64,000 nt of DNA from Unio delphinus. Its lineage: Eukaryota > Mollusca > Bivalvia > Unionida > Unionidae. Position 1 is the stretch's first letter, and every line of letters starts with the position of its first letter. The notes under the pieces are model-generated. The model had not been told where the DNA came from. It searched no databases and saw only the letters and a list, made by a program, of their open reading frames with translations. The position numbers and the translations under genes were made by a program. Shown piece after piece: positions 13,786 through 24,807 of this stretch. The DNA lies in assembly GCA_029339505.1 (NCBI GenBank), contig JAQISU010000179.1, forward strand, positions 10,835,001 to 10,899,000, written 5' to 3'.

Positions 13786-14305
13786 ATATTATATTGACTT
13801 TGCAATCTTATCCTATCATACCTCTTTGGAAAAGCTAGATTAATTTCGTTTCTTTTACGCATTTGGTGCATCTGTGACTCTTCGTATTTCGTCATTTCCT
13901 TGATCACTTTCTCTATGAAGCTTTTCAATGTCGTCCAAGTCGTCATATACGTAAGAGATTGATCTTGTTCGTAATACCCTCTGTCTCCTCTTTCTACCAT
14001 TTTGTAAAGCACATAGCACGTATTGAATGATGTTGAATATTTCCTTGTCCAAGTTAGGAAAGTATCTTTTTGCAAATATTATTTTACATTTTGGAATTAT
14101 GTTTCTCCATATAATTTCGAGTTGCAAGCGTATCAGTTCTAAAGTAATGCAATATATTGATCCGTACTCATGACTGTACTACGTAAAACGTAAAGCCATT
14201 TGCTGGTTTCCATCTGTGTGAAATATTTCCACACTAAAGCCTTGCGAGTTATGTTAAACCATTCCGCTAGAGATGATGTTTTCGTCTTGGTTTATCGAAA
14301 AGTAA
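13786..14305. other. Intronic sequence with overlapping minus-strand open frames
   Basis: Two overlapping minus-strand frames of 120 and 90 codons exist here (13713-14127). They are charged, have no recognisable domain and partly run into the 20-bp array. I regard them as chance frames. Confidence 0.4.
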
Positions 14306-14528
14306 ATAATGAGCAGAGGCGTTACTAGGGGGAGGAGGCAGAGGGGGACATATGCCCCCGGGTGCCAGAGTAGGGGGGGGGGGGCCAAATGGGTATTTGA
14401 AATAGGTTGAGGATGTATGTAGAATTTTCGCTAAATAATGGGTTTCAGAGTTAAGGGGGGGGGGGGGGCGGGGCGTAAAAATGAATTTTGTCCTCGGGCT
14501 CCAGACACTCTACGCCTCAGATAATGAG
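14306..14528. mobile_element. hAT-like MITE (207 bp) with perfect 8-bp target-site duplication
   Basis: The element occupies 14314-14520. It begins CAGAGGCGTTACTAG and ends with CTCTACGCCTCAG, so the termini are inverted copies of CAGAGGCG/CTGAGGCG. It is flanked by the identical octamer ATAATGAG at 14306-14313 and 14521-14528. An 8-bp duplication with CAG-GGCG termini is typical of hAT-superfamily insertions. The interior has two G-homopolymer tracts and no coding capacity, so it is non-autonomous. Confidence 0.88.
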
Positions 14529-14577
14529 ATCCTTTGCATCACATCCCCCACTCTCATTTTACATAGCTAATCCCTTA

Positions 14578-14580
<3 letters not shown>

Positions 14581-14641
<61 letters not shown>
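14581..14641. repeat. (TA)n microsatellite
   Basis: About 61 bp of TA dinucleotide repeat, 52 bp beyond the MITE target duplication. Confidence 0.98.
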
Positions 14642-14644
<3 letters not shown>

Positions 14645-17080
14645 TCTATCATTCTTTGAAAATTATCTGAAATCATCGTGCCTAACATCGCCGTATTTGT
14701 TCTTACTCTCTGAGCCCATGCGATGTTTAAACAGCATTTGTCACTTTCATAATGTATTTGTAACATTTGTTGTTATTGTCATACACTTGTTGCATACAGC
14801 TGACCATGTACATAGACAATATATCTTTTGCATGGAAATCTTTCTTTCTCGATTATTTCAGTAAAATCCGATTGTTCAGGTAACCATTATTTAAATTTAC
14901 ATTTTAAGGGTTGATTTTAATAATTTGATCTTGTATTCTCGCTTTATTATCATTTTTAGAAATCAGTTGATTTTGCAAAAATGTTAAGTAATCAAATACA
15001 GAATGTATATCACTGCGGATGCAAATATGTAAAATCTCTCTAAACTAAACAAAAATGTACGGTACAGAAATTGTTGATAAACGGATGGAAACGATACAAA
15101 ACACTGCGGTACGATAAGAAATGGAAGCAATCAGCATTTAGTTTGCTTAGAAACTAAACCTATCTACATTGGCCGATGATTTTACACGCATTTTGTAATG
15201 GCTTTGTAAGAAATTAAAGCACTAGAAACATTTTTATCCATGATCATTCTTTTAACTTGTCTAGCGTAAACAATAAAATTAAAACTATGATAACAGAGAT
15301 TTTCCATTTACGTCCATTTTTTTAAATTTCTTTGTGTACTTTAAGCTTTTCCAAACACTCTATTATTATTTTTTCGCCTCTAACAAAAAGTAATATAATA
15401 CTGACTCTGCTTACGTTATATTCTTGTAATTATTAATTAATTAATTACCCTTCCAATTAATCTAGTTTTCACGTTTTGCTTTGTTAACCAAATTGTGAAG
15501 ACTGCACAGTTTACTGATGGTGGACTTTGGTATCTTATGTATTCACATTTAACAGCTTTATTTGGTTTGCTTTAGATCCTGTATTCGCAAGCACATATTA
15601 CGTAGCAAATTTTTACATATTGTTAATTACTTTGTCTGGAATAAACAACATGCTAACAGGTAGTTGCTTGATTTCAGGCTAAATGAAATTAAATAATGAA
15701 ATCATCGATTTCCATCTTTGCTGGTTAATGTGTTGACTTCTGAAATATATTTTTGAAAACGCATGACGAGACTGACTGCAAGAGGTGATTTAATAGTTAC
15801 ACAGTTAATAGAGCAAATAATGTTGTTCATCATGTTAGTTATTTTATTGCAGTGCAATGTCACAATATTTTTCAGATTTATCCTTTAGCTTTCTTCTACT
15901 AGACTAACTTATTTACGTGAATATTCTTTGACAGATTTAGGAACTACGTCAACTTTGTTGTAAATCGTAATCTTCTTGACTTCTTTTGTGAAGTCAATCT
16001 TTCTGATAACTTGTCAGTTCTCAAAATTTCTTGTGTTTGGTATTTTTTATCATTAGTATATTTTGAAGGATTAATATTAATAGGATTAACATTAATAGGA
16101 TTAATATTAAGATTTTCTTCACAATAATTTATGTAATATTTGCCAAAGCTGGAAGCCTATACACGCTCATAAAACAAAATATTACAAAATCAATGCTAAG
16201 TATAATGAATGCATTGGTTGATGCAATCAATGTATGAAGTGGTACTATAACAAACAGAAAGATAAAAAAAAAGGCTGTTGACTGTAAGAACAAATTGAGA
16301 AAGGAAACACACACCACGATAATTTGAAAGACAACATTATAATCTGATAATACCTTAAACTTACTATGTAGTCCATCTGTTACCGTGAGATGAACGAATT
16401 TGACTAAATTGTGAGTCATGTTCACCTAGATCTAGATAATTTCTCTCCTTTCGATATTTCATATGCTGTTAAGAGGATGAAGAATACCATCATTCAGTCT
16501 CAAGCTATTTTTTGTTTCTCTTAAGGATTTAACTGCATGACAAACAAATATTTAATTCATAGTTTCGGTGATTCAAATTGTTGTAAGTAGAAGAAATAAA
16601 TATACTGCATTGAATATGATACAAACTATTGGGTATTATTTTCTGCTATGTTTCTCAGTTGGATCTTGAGAATCTATGTGCTTGAAAATTAATCCGATAG
16701 CACTCAATGTTTATAGAAATAATCTCAGCACATTAATATTTCTGAATCCATTATTTTAACTCTGCAATTCATCCAAATTAACAATGGATATAATGTTCCT
16801 TTTTAGAGAAGTTGCTACAAACATGACAACATTTGATAATGGCTTGGATATGTTAGCTGGTCTTTATCGATCGAGACCTCATACGGTTTCTTAAATTACC
16901 AGCTTGTCTGCAAAAACGTTTTACTGTTTTCATTTGTCAGTTCCTTTGCTTTGTGACGCTTATACGTTTTCTTATATTGTATGTAATTGTTGATTCCATT
17001 TGCTATACTAATATTTTGTGCTATAACCTTTTTTATTTTGTATTTATTTGTTGTCGGTTTCATTGGTTATACTAATGTTT
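14642..17080. other. Intronic AT-rich sequence, nothing recognised
   Basis: A 98-codon minus-strand frame (16129-16425) is hydrophobic and could look like a membrane protein. It has no family match I recognise, and its composition follows the AT-rich background. Short AATTA and ATTAATAGG repeats occur near 15.43 and 16.07 kb. Confidence 0.45.
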
Positions 17081-17385
17081 GACTCCTTTACTTATTATTA
17101 TATTTTATCTATTTGCCATACTAAGGTTTGACGCTTTTACATATTATTATATTTTATCTATTTGCCATACTAAGGTTTGACGCTTTTACATATTATTATA
17201 TTTTATCTATTTGCCATACTAATGTTTGACGCTTTTACTTATTATTATATTTTATCTATTTGCCATACTAAGGTTTGACGCTTTTACTTATTATTATATT
17301 TTATCTATTTGCCATACTAAGGTTTGACGCTTTTACATATTATTATATTTTATCTATTTGCCATACTAAGGTTTGACGCTTGTAA
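17081..17385. repeat. 49-bp minisatellite, about 6 copies
   Basis: Unit GACGCTTTTACATATTATTA followed by a TATTTTATCTATTTGCCATA segment and CTAAGGTTT. Successive GACGC starts at 17130 and 17179 give a period of 49. The copies are nearly identical. Confidence 0.95.
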
Positions 17386-17530
17386 GCGTTCTTAAATCTT
17401 ACGGGATTTAAAGCTACTGCAATTATAAATATGGTCAGAAACGTTTTTATCACATAGTTGGTATATGTTTCCTATGGTATGTGATATATCATATTGTCGC
17501 TATTACCACACGTTACAATGTCACTTTATG

Positions 17531-17610
17531 TGATTCTGATTGGTCCAAATAAGTCCATGAATGTATTGTGTGATTCTGATTGGTCCAAATAAGTCCATGA
17601 ATGTATTGTG
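17531..17610. repeat. 40-bp tandem duplication
   Basis: Two perfect copies of a unit beginning TGATTCTGATTGGTCCAAAT at 17531 and 17571. Confidence 0.95.
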
Positions 17611-17625
17611 TAGTATACTCTTTAC

Positions 17626-18345
17626 TGATTAGCTGGGATCGTGGGAAAGCGTTTTTAACCCCGCCTTCTGGAATGTTTGGCTTTGATTGCACATTTTGGC
17701 GGCCATTTTTGAACTCGACTCGCGAAAGAAAATTGAAGGAAAATATATTGGCTGTCTGAATATAGATATATTACCTCCACAGGGGTATGTTATGTCATTT
17801 TTAACAATATCATAATGAGAAAATGGCGTGAAACTTCAGGATAAGAACAACATAAAGAAGTAAATCTACGGGTATTGCTTTATTTGATGGCGAGGTTGCG
17901 GAGAGAGCGGGATATTTGTAACTTATATAATCCACCGTAAATGCAAGCGTGGTTTAAATGTTAACTTACAGAAGTAAATATCCTTATCTCTGTTAATAGA
18001 AGAATTTGGACATAAACGGGTCTGGTGACATGACTTTATCCAACCACAGCATGTTTACGCAGTATATATGGGATGCAAATCCGACTCAAAATTTGTTTAC
18101 GTCTTCTGGTCAATCTATTGTTCCAGTCAAATACCGTATATATCCGGTCCCAAATACATAGCAGTTAATGTGGGAATTTCTGGATTCATTAGTCCTATTT
18201 CACATAAAACTCGTAATCCTGTAATTTTTAGTTATGAAAGTGACTTTTTAGGGTAAAAATTACTCTAGGCCTACTGTTTACCGTATCAAACAAGGTGGCA
18301 TTACCTCGCATTGATCACTCTGTTGCCATTAGAGATTGCCCGTGA
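17626..18345 (+). mobile_element. Unnamed dispersed repeat, copy 1 (~0.7 kb)
   Basis: This segment aligns along its whole length with the reverse complement of 57483-58205. Shared blocks in order are CCTTCTGGAATGTTT, GGCCATTTTTGAACTCG, a TTATTTGATGGC segment, GTGGTTTAAATGT, TTATCCAACCACA, GGGATGCAAA, CTATTGTTCCAGTCAAATAC, a GTTAATGTGGGA-type segment and the CCTACTGTTTACCGTATCA end. Both copies contain a short frame sharing CSSQI, AVNVG and ISH. I think this comes from nucleotide homology rather than selection for protein. No terminal inverted repeat or target duplication was identified, and the element class is unknown. Confidence 0.85.
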
Positions 18346-18954
18346 CGTCACAGTGTCCATTCGTGTACATTGTGTAGAAATAATGATTATATTAATTTTA
18401 TGCAGAAGACATCAAAGTATGCATTTTCTCATTCCAAATAAATTACGGGTATCAAACTGTCTATTTTTTCTCTTTTTCTCTTTCATTTTTATTTGCCTTT
18501 CATCTCTTTATTCTTCTCATTGAATTGGCATTTAAATTTCTCTTTCTTCTTATTGAATTTGTCTTTGTCTTTAATTATTCCGAATTTCTCTCTCTTTTTA
18601 GTGTATTTGCATTTTCATTTCCATTCCTTCTTTCTTTTGAAGAAGTTTTCTTAATTTAATTTCCGTATTTTTTAAATAAAATTTTAAATCTTTAATTTAT
18701 TTTCATATTCAGATAGAGCCTTACTTATTCATATCAAATATCTTACATCACACCAAAACATTTTGAATTTCCTGTTTTAACAAAGATGGTTTTACGTCCG
18801 AAAGAGAATAACGGCCGGCAAGCTCCAGCAACTCTTCTTTCCTTAAACATTTCAACCCTCCCTGGGTCGGATTTGAAACAGAACTCTATACCTTAGATGA
18901 CATTTTGAAAGATTGTCCTTATATAACCAATTATCTTACTACTTTCTTATGATG
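18346..18954. other. Intronic sequence with T-rich tract, nothing recognised
   Basis: A TTTCTCTTT-rich low-complexity stretch occupies about 18.46-18.64 kb. No gene signature was seen. Confidence 0.5.
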
Positions 18955-19310
18955 TCAATGGTAAAGTTTTTAATTGCAATGTTAATTATCATGTTGTTAA
19001 GGGTAATGTTGTTAATGGTACTGTTTTTAGGTGTAACGGTGTTAATGGTACTGATACTAATTGATAGTAATAGTTTAGCTGTTAATGAAAGTGATATCAA
19101 TGGAATATCTGTTAATGGCAATGTTGTTAATGGTAATGACTTTAATGATAATATTTTAATTGTAATGGTAATGATGTTAATGGTAATATTGTTAATTGTA
19201 ATGATGTTAATTGTATTGCTGGCAATGGTAATGCTGTAAATAGTAATGATATTAATGTTAATGCTGTTAAGTGTAATGTTGTTAATGGTAATATTGTTAC
19301 TAACGCTAAA
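18955..19310. repeat. Degenerate GTTAATGGTAATG satellite-like tract
   Basis: Short units of the form GTTAATGGTAATGTTGTTAA are repeated with variable length. Because the unit is built from triplets, both strands carry long frames (108 codons plus, 157 codons minus) rich in Val/Leu/Met or Ile/Asn/Thr. These are repeat by-products. Confidence 0.85.
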
Positions 19311-19464
19311 GTTCAGTTTATCTGAGTTATAATACGGCACTTCCGTTCTATGCCATATTATTAACATATTATTACCTAAAATGGTACTTAATTGACTTTC
19401 CCAATGACGCACCTAATGTTGGGGGAACATAAGGGACGACGTGATCTTCAGAAAAGAGTGAAGA

Positions 19465-19465
<1 letters not shown>

Positions 19466-19497
<32 letters not shown>
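19466..19497. repeat. (CA)n microsatellite
   Basis: About 32 bp of CA dinucleotide abutting the left target duplication of the SINE. Confidence 0.97.
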
Positions 19498-19499
<2 letters not shown>

Positions 19500-19768
19500 T
19501 CCAATTTGTTGTTGTTGTAGGGTTTAACGCCAGTTTTTAGCACATGATAGGCTATACATGGCGGCCAGTATTATAGGTGGAGGAAGAACCCGGGAAAATC
19601 CACAGAAAGAGCCACGGACCCACGAGAAGCTACTGGCAAGCTTTCTCACATACCCACATTAGCCGAATCTTAGACTCGAACTCACACAGACAGAGGTGAG
19701 ATGGCAGTGATCCGTAACGGAGAGCGCTTTAGACCACTCGGCCACTCGGGGCCCCTAATCCGATTTGT
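19498..19768 (-). mobile_element. tRNA-derived SINE (family 1), minus orientation, with 12-bp target duplication
   Basis: The element is 19510-19756. Read on the minus strand it has the head GAGTGGCCGAGTGGTCTAAA, a GAGTTCGAGTCTAAGATT B-box region, ATGTGAGAAAGCTTGCCA, TTTTCCCGGGTTCTTCCTCC, CTGGCCGCCATGTATAGCC and GGCGTTAAACCCTACAAC with a CAACAACAA tail. AATCCAATTTGT at 19498-19509 and AATCCGATTTGT at 19757-19768 form the target duplication (one mismatch). The head resembles tRNA-Leu and the 3' half resembles SINEs common in molluscan genomes. It is the same family as 11699-11921 and more complete. Confidence 0.9.
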
Positions 19769-19779
19769 AGCCATATTAG

Positions 19780-19862
19780 TATTATTACTAAAATGACGAT
19801 GATGGTAGTTATTATGATTATTAGTATTATTATTATTATTAGTAGTAGTAGTACTATTATAG
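19780..19862. repeat. Triplet microsatellite (ATT/AGT)n
   Basis: Imperfect TTATTAGTATTATTATTATT tract passing into AGTAGTAGTAGT. Confidence 0.9.
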
Positions 19863-20139
19863 TCAAATGGAAATAAAAATGCCTGGAAATCCTAGAAGGA
19901 TAAAGTTTATACCAGTCCACAGACAAATATTTGTTTCAGTTGTAACCGAAACACCAGCTGCCTGGATCGAATGAAAGGATATTCTAGGTGAAGAACAAGC
20001 TGGTTTTTATTAGTGTATATTCCACTGTAGGTAATATATTTACCCTAAGCTCATTTTTACATTATTGCTTGAAGACAAAAAGAGGTGTTTGTTTGTGATG
20101 AGGTCTTTTACCGTAGCTTAAAAAGAAGTTTCAGTCAAA

Positions 20140-20405
20140 TCACTACAATGTCTGCAGTATGGCAGTTTATAGTGATGTCTAGCACCGGGGCATCATGCCT
20201 TAGACATATTGCATGATGTCCCACCCAGTCACATTATCCTGACATGAGGCCTACCAGTCCTAACACTAACCTCTTAATGCTGAACGCCAAGCAATGCACA
20301 TGTTAGTGTCATTTTTGTATGTCTTGGTATGCCTTGGCCGGGGTTCAAACGCACGATCTCCCGCTTCCGAGAACGACGCTCTAACCACTATGCCACCGGA
20401 GCGGT
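20140..20405 (-). mobile_element. tRNA-derived SINE (family 2), minus orientation
   Basis: The reverse strand begins CGGTGGCATAGTGGTTAGAG (A box) and has GTGCGTTTGAACCCCGG (B box), then CAAGGCATACCAAGACATAC, a GGTTAGTGTTAGGACTGGT segment, TAATGTGACTGGG, GACATCATGCAATATGTCT and TGCTAGACATCACTATAAAC. The translation contains SGGIVVRASFSEAGDRAFEP, a spurious peptide often seen where this kind of tRNA head is annotated. The body matches a SINE type I associate with marine molluscs. A second copy lies 250 bp away in the opposite orientation. Confidence 0.85.
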
Positions 20406-20644
20406 TGACACAACGAGGTAAGATATATGCAATTTTATTGATTATGAACAAGACTGTTTGACAGAAGCTTACATTATTATAAATCAGTAAAGGAAAATAT
20501 TTGCAGTTAAATGTTTCTGATACTAAACGTTTTATACTCAAATGTCAATGCTTATGTGTGGAAGCAAATTGTTTTATCTGCACGGCTTGAGTAAGGCAAG
20601 GTTGTGTTTTTTCACCTATTTTAGTTTCAGTAGTTTTACCCTGT

Positions 20645-20890
20645 TACTTAAGTTGTTGGATGTTCCGCATTGGATGCGAAAAGCCCTAGGTTCGAACCCA
20701 GATCGAGTCATACCAAAGACGTACAAAATGATACTAGCAGCTGCGCTCAGCATTAATAGGTTAGTGTTAGGACTGATCGGCCTGGTGTGTGAATAATGTT
20801 ACCATGTGGAACATCATGCTACATGTCTGTGGCATGAAGACCAAGTGCTAGACATCGCTATATACTGTCACACTGCAGACATGATAGCAA
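20645..20890 (+). mobile_element. tRNA-derived SINE (family 2), plus orientation, degraded head
   Basis: Same family as 20140-20405 in inverted orientation. It has TAGGTTCGAACCCAGATCG (B box), GTCATACCAAAGACGTACAA, GGTTAGTGTTAGGACTGATC, ACATCATGCTACATGTCTGT, GGCATGAAGACC and GTGCTAGACATCGCTATATA. The A-box region is hardly recognisable, so it is older or 5' damaged. Confidence 0.82.
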
Positions 20891-20934
20891 CATGACAAAT
20901 TGTACGCACGCATGCACTAATTGTGAACATTTTG

Positions 20935-21240
20935 AAGATGCGCATATCCAACCAGAATAAAGGTGTAAAATTAAATTTTGCTAAGTTATTTACAGATGAC
21001 TTGGCTCTCTTTGCCGAAATAGCTATTCAACTATTTTTTTACATAAACTAAAATAATACCTAAACATATGAAAATTAAAGATAAACATGGAAAAGATGAA
21101 ACTAAGCATTTTGAAACAGAGGATATTTGAGAGGATCTGAAATTGTTAATTTGGCGATGGTCTGATTGAGACGGTATCCTATTATAAATAAAAGCTCGTG
21201 TGTCAAAAACAAAATTGGGTACAAACTGCAAGGTACTGTA
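20935..21240 (+). pseudogene. Reverse transcriptase fragment of a LINE (short, degraded)
   Basis: KLFTDDLALFAE is readable at about 20980-21020, matching the catalytic YADD-type box of LINE reverse transcriptases. GLIETVSYYK at about 21161-21190 matches the downstream block that usually precedes YLG. The spacing of about 50 codons between them fits an RT. Nothing else is recognisable, and the family cannot be assigned. Confidence 0.55.
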
Positions 21241-21639
21241 TAGTTTGAAGACTAGACTTTATTGTAGTGGTACATTGTCTTTTAAAACTCTATAACAAAC
21301 CTTAAAACAGAACCAACCAATATTACATTTATAAGCCCAAACTTTTTGGAGAGCTCTAACTTCAGCAGTTATTAAAATTGGAAAATGAATTATGAATATT
21401 TAAATAAGCAGTAATACCAGCTTCTAAAAGTGCAATGAAGGAATCATCAAATATACAAAAACTTTTTTTCTCCAATTTACCTTTGAAATCCAGGAATGAA
21501 AATGAACACGAGCTAGCAATATGTTTGAAACACGCACGTGTGCAGTATACCAAGCTGTATAATCGTTTACCCAAACGACACCCATCAATCGTACACTACA
21601 AGTTAGGTAATTAACGTTCTTTTCAACAGTACATAAGAT
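21241..21639. other. Intronic sequence, nothing firm
   Basis: This stretch may hold the continuation of the RT fragment to the left, but no motif supports that. Confidence 0.4.
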
Positions 21640-21970
21640 GTGCAGATTAATTATAATTAAGATCTCATAAGCCTAATTATAGTTAGGATATCAGACACCT
21701 AATTATAATTAAGGTCTCAGAAACCTAATTATAATTAAAATTTCAGAAACCTAATTATAATTAAGCTCTCAGAAATCTAATTATAACTAAGATTTCAAAA
21801 ATATAATTATAATTAAGATATCAGAAACCACAGTATAATTAAGATCTCAGAATCCTAATTATCATTAAGATCTCAAAAATGTAAGTATAATTAAGATCTC
21901 AGAAGTCTAATTATACTTAAGATCTCCGAAACCTAGTTATAATTAAGATCTCAGAACCCTAATTATAATT
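21640..21970. repeat. 26-bp minisatellite, left part
   Basis: About 12 copies of a unit of the form CTCAGAAACCTAATTATAAT plus TAAGAT. Each unit contains the palindrome AATTATAATT. The array continues after the inserted LINE tail, at 22114. Confidence 0.93.
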
Positions 21971-22113
21971 CATTATCATCAGTCTCTTGACCTAGTGTGG
22001 TCGTTGAGGCACTGTGCTGCTGAACATCTGACCAGTTCCCTCCACTTGTCTCGATCATGTGCCAATGCCTGTGTCTCCGCAAAACTTTTCTTGGTCCATT
22101 CTGTGATGTTGTC
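21971..22113 (-). mobile_element. 5'-truncated LINE 3' end (143 bp) inserted in the 26-bp array
   Basis: The reverse complement aligns closely with the 3' end of the LINE at 63345-63490. Shared blocks are GACAACATCAC, TTTTGCGGAGACAC, CACAGTGCCTC and CCACACTAGGTCAAGAGACT, ending in a TGATGATAATG tail. Satellite units continue on both sides. TAATTATAATT occurs at both junctions, but this motif is also part of the satellite unit, so a true target duplication cannot be proved. It is a dead-on-arrival insertion of the same LINE family as at 60.8-63.5 kb. Confidence 0.92.
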
Positions 22114-22200
22114 TTAATTATAATTAAGATCTCATACACCGAGTTATAATAATGATCTTAAAAACCTAATTATGATTAAGATCTCAGGTAAAAAAATATC
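22114..22200. repeat. 26-bp minisatellite, right part
   Basis: About three further copies of the unit found at 21640-21970, with the same phase of AATTATAATTAAGATCTC. Confidence 0.88.
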
Positions 22201-24805
22201 ATGTTCATTCAGCAATAAAATAATCCGATTCCTTAACGTCTTTGCAAAATTATGTTTATAAGAAGGAGAAAACAAAGCACGACGACCGTGCTTGCTCAAA
22301 CGTTATTAAGCACATTTAGTATTATGATGGAATATGATTTATTCAATGCTGTATGGCTCCCTTGGGAAATAAAAATTTAATTTAAGTTTAGATGTCCTTT
22401 GCAATCGAATATACATGCAAAACCGATTTGTGCACATCATTGGAGAACACACATCAATCAAGAAACTAAAAAATCAAGACGAGTTTCAAAACTAGCAAGT
22501 CTAATGTATTCATTGATTTTTTTAAGACCGATCTATACATATACATCGTCTGATACTTAGTAATGCGCACTGACAGTCCTAGACATGATGAGTTAAAGCC
22601 AAATAAAACAAACCATGCATGTGATAATAGTTAAAGTGGATTTAACGGGATGACGTGTCATCTTTAACATCATACATACAGTCTGCAAATCAGTCATTTT
22701 ATTTCTCTGAAAAGGAGGTGTGGAGCAAATTCGCTCTACTACTATTACTACCATTCTATTTGTGCTGCTGCTACTACTACTATAACTATCATATATAATA
22801 CAGGACAAGAAGACCAAATGAAAGGATGTTGCAGCTGCTGCATACGATAATTGTCACAATGATAGCAATGGTTGTTGTTGTTGTGGTGGTGGTGGTAATG
22901 AAAATGGCAATGCTATTGCAACTGGCTTCCTGTTGTTGACAGTTATAATATGACTTGCCTATTTTATCATATCAATCGCACTGCCTGAATTCCATTTCTC
23001 TAAAGGATAGACTTTCCTATGACATGCAATACAAACGATTGACGTTTTCTAATTAAGAGTGTGACAGATGTTCGATACATTGACAGTAAAGTTTAAAGTT
23101 TTCAGAGCGATAGGACTAAATCTGATATTTTCCCTTCCATTAATGACACCAAAGTATTATCTTACTCTAGGGTATAAATATGATGCTTTGAATGTCATAC
23201 GTAGTTATTGTCTCAGAGTTGAAATCAGTGTGATGCTCTCGGTAACTATGTATAACAGTGTTCAAATCATAATTTGACCAGAGACGTTGACAATAAAAGT
23301 ATTGTATGACATAACCAAAAATATTACATTTACATTCCCTATGAATGTCTTGCAACTTGACCGGTTCATAAAATGTTATATGGACTGCCTTGATCGTTTC
23401 TGCATATTAGTCTCGCGCTGCTAAATTGTTCCCCTTTACAAAAGGATACATGCTCATTCAGTATAACGCAATGCATATGACAGTGTTCAAGTGCTCTATG
23501 TATGGACTTGTCATTTACCCACCCTCAACCCCCCTAAAAAGTCTATATTCTTTATCGTGTGGCTGATAGATCTGTAAACTCAGATGTTATTTCATATCAC
23601 GTGTCTAGAGAAACGTCAATAAAAATGAAACAATTTGAGAAATAATTGTTCTCTTTTGAATTTTCGTCTTTAATCTCAAATAATAACTAACCTTCGACAC
23701 ATCATTATCTAATTTGCTATTAATATGTATTCACTGAGTTTCCAAGACAGAATTATAATTACTCCATTCAAGCGTTTAATAAAAAATAAGAAACGTTCAC
23801 TGGATAAAGCGTGTCGCGTAATACAAAAACGGTCTGTGTTGCGTTCTTAACTACTTTAGATCTACAGCCCGTATCAGGTTTTCCAGATACACTGTATAGC
23901 GTGTGCCACAAATCTATCGATGTTCGTGAGTGTCGCAGATGTATTAAACCAAACTGCAAAAGGTAATATTTATTTTACCGACCTAATGTAAAGCTGACCG
24001 ATGACACCCGTGTTGTAGGCGTCTCTGTACCGGTAATCTTCTCGATTGGGCAAAGAAAACGAGTCATAATTTCATTCACAAAACGTATGATTTACCCACC
24101 CGTTTCTTTTGTGATGAAAAAAAGAAATGAACAATAATATCGGTATACTGTTTTATTCATGAATGGTAAAATACTTCTCCAGGCGAAACATTTCATATCT
24201 CATCATAGAGCTTAGGTCATGCCTATAACATAATTCATATGCAGATCGCGGATACGTCATATCCAAACATCTAAACACCAGTACGCACTTCCTCCATGTA
24301 AAATCTCAACGGGCTATATAATCATTGTTATGATGCGGTACTCTCTCTTTATAATCTTGATATTATTCCAATGGCAAAGTCATTATTTCAATAATTGTTA
24401 TCAGTAGATGACACCAAAATGGTCCTAGTTATTTTTGTCTCTTTTACTCTTGTGTCAAAATTCTCTCTGCTCTGAATAGAGATATTGGAATATGAATAAG
24501 CAGTGATCAACGCAGGACATTGACGCACCAACGGCATTCATCAGATTTGACCAAGGTTTCATGACGAAAATCAAACCTCGTGAGGCCTGAAAGATTTACT
24601 GTTAGAATATATCTTTATTACGAATCTTTTATACATATTTTGAAATGCATTATATTTGCATATATGGTATATAGTAAATTGTAGGACACCTGACACTGTT
24701 CCAGAATTATGATTAACTGTCTCCAAATTACGTTGGGCAGCTATAATGTTGTGATCTCCTGAATTGTTATCGCAATCCGTTTTATTCTTGTTTTCTGTAT
24801 TCATG
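22201..24805. other. Intronic sequence with short triplet microsatellites
   Basis: Contains a CTACTACTATT/GCTGCTGCTACTAC tract (about 22.73-22.79 kb) and a GTTGTTGTTGTGGTGGTGGT tract (about 22.87 kb). No gene was recognised. Open frames are below 80 codons and unremarkable. Confidence 0.5.
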
Positions 24806-24807
24806 TT

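Noticed and set aside
18913..19412. 108-codon plus and 157-codon minus frames as membrane or secreted proteins
   Set aside because: They are low-complexity products of the GTTAATGGTAATG tract.
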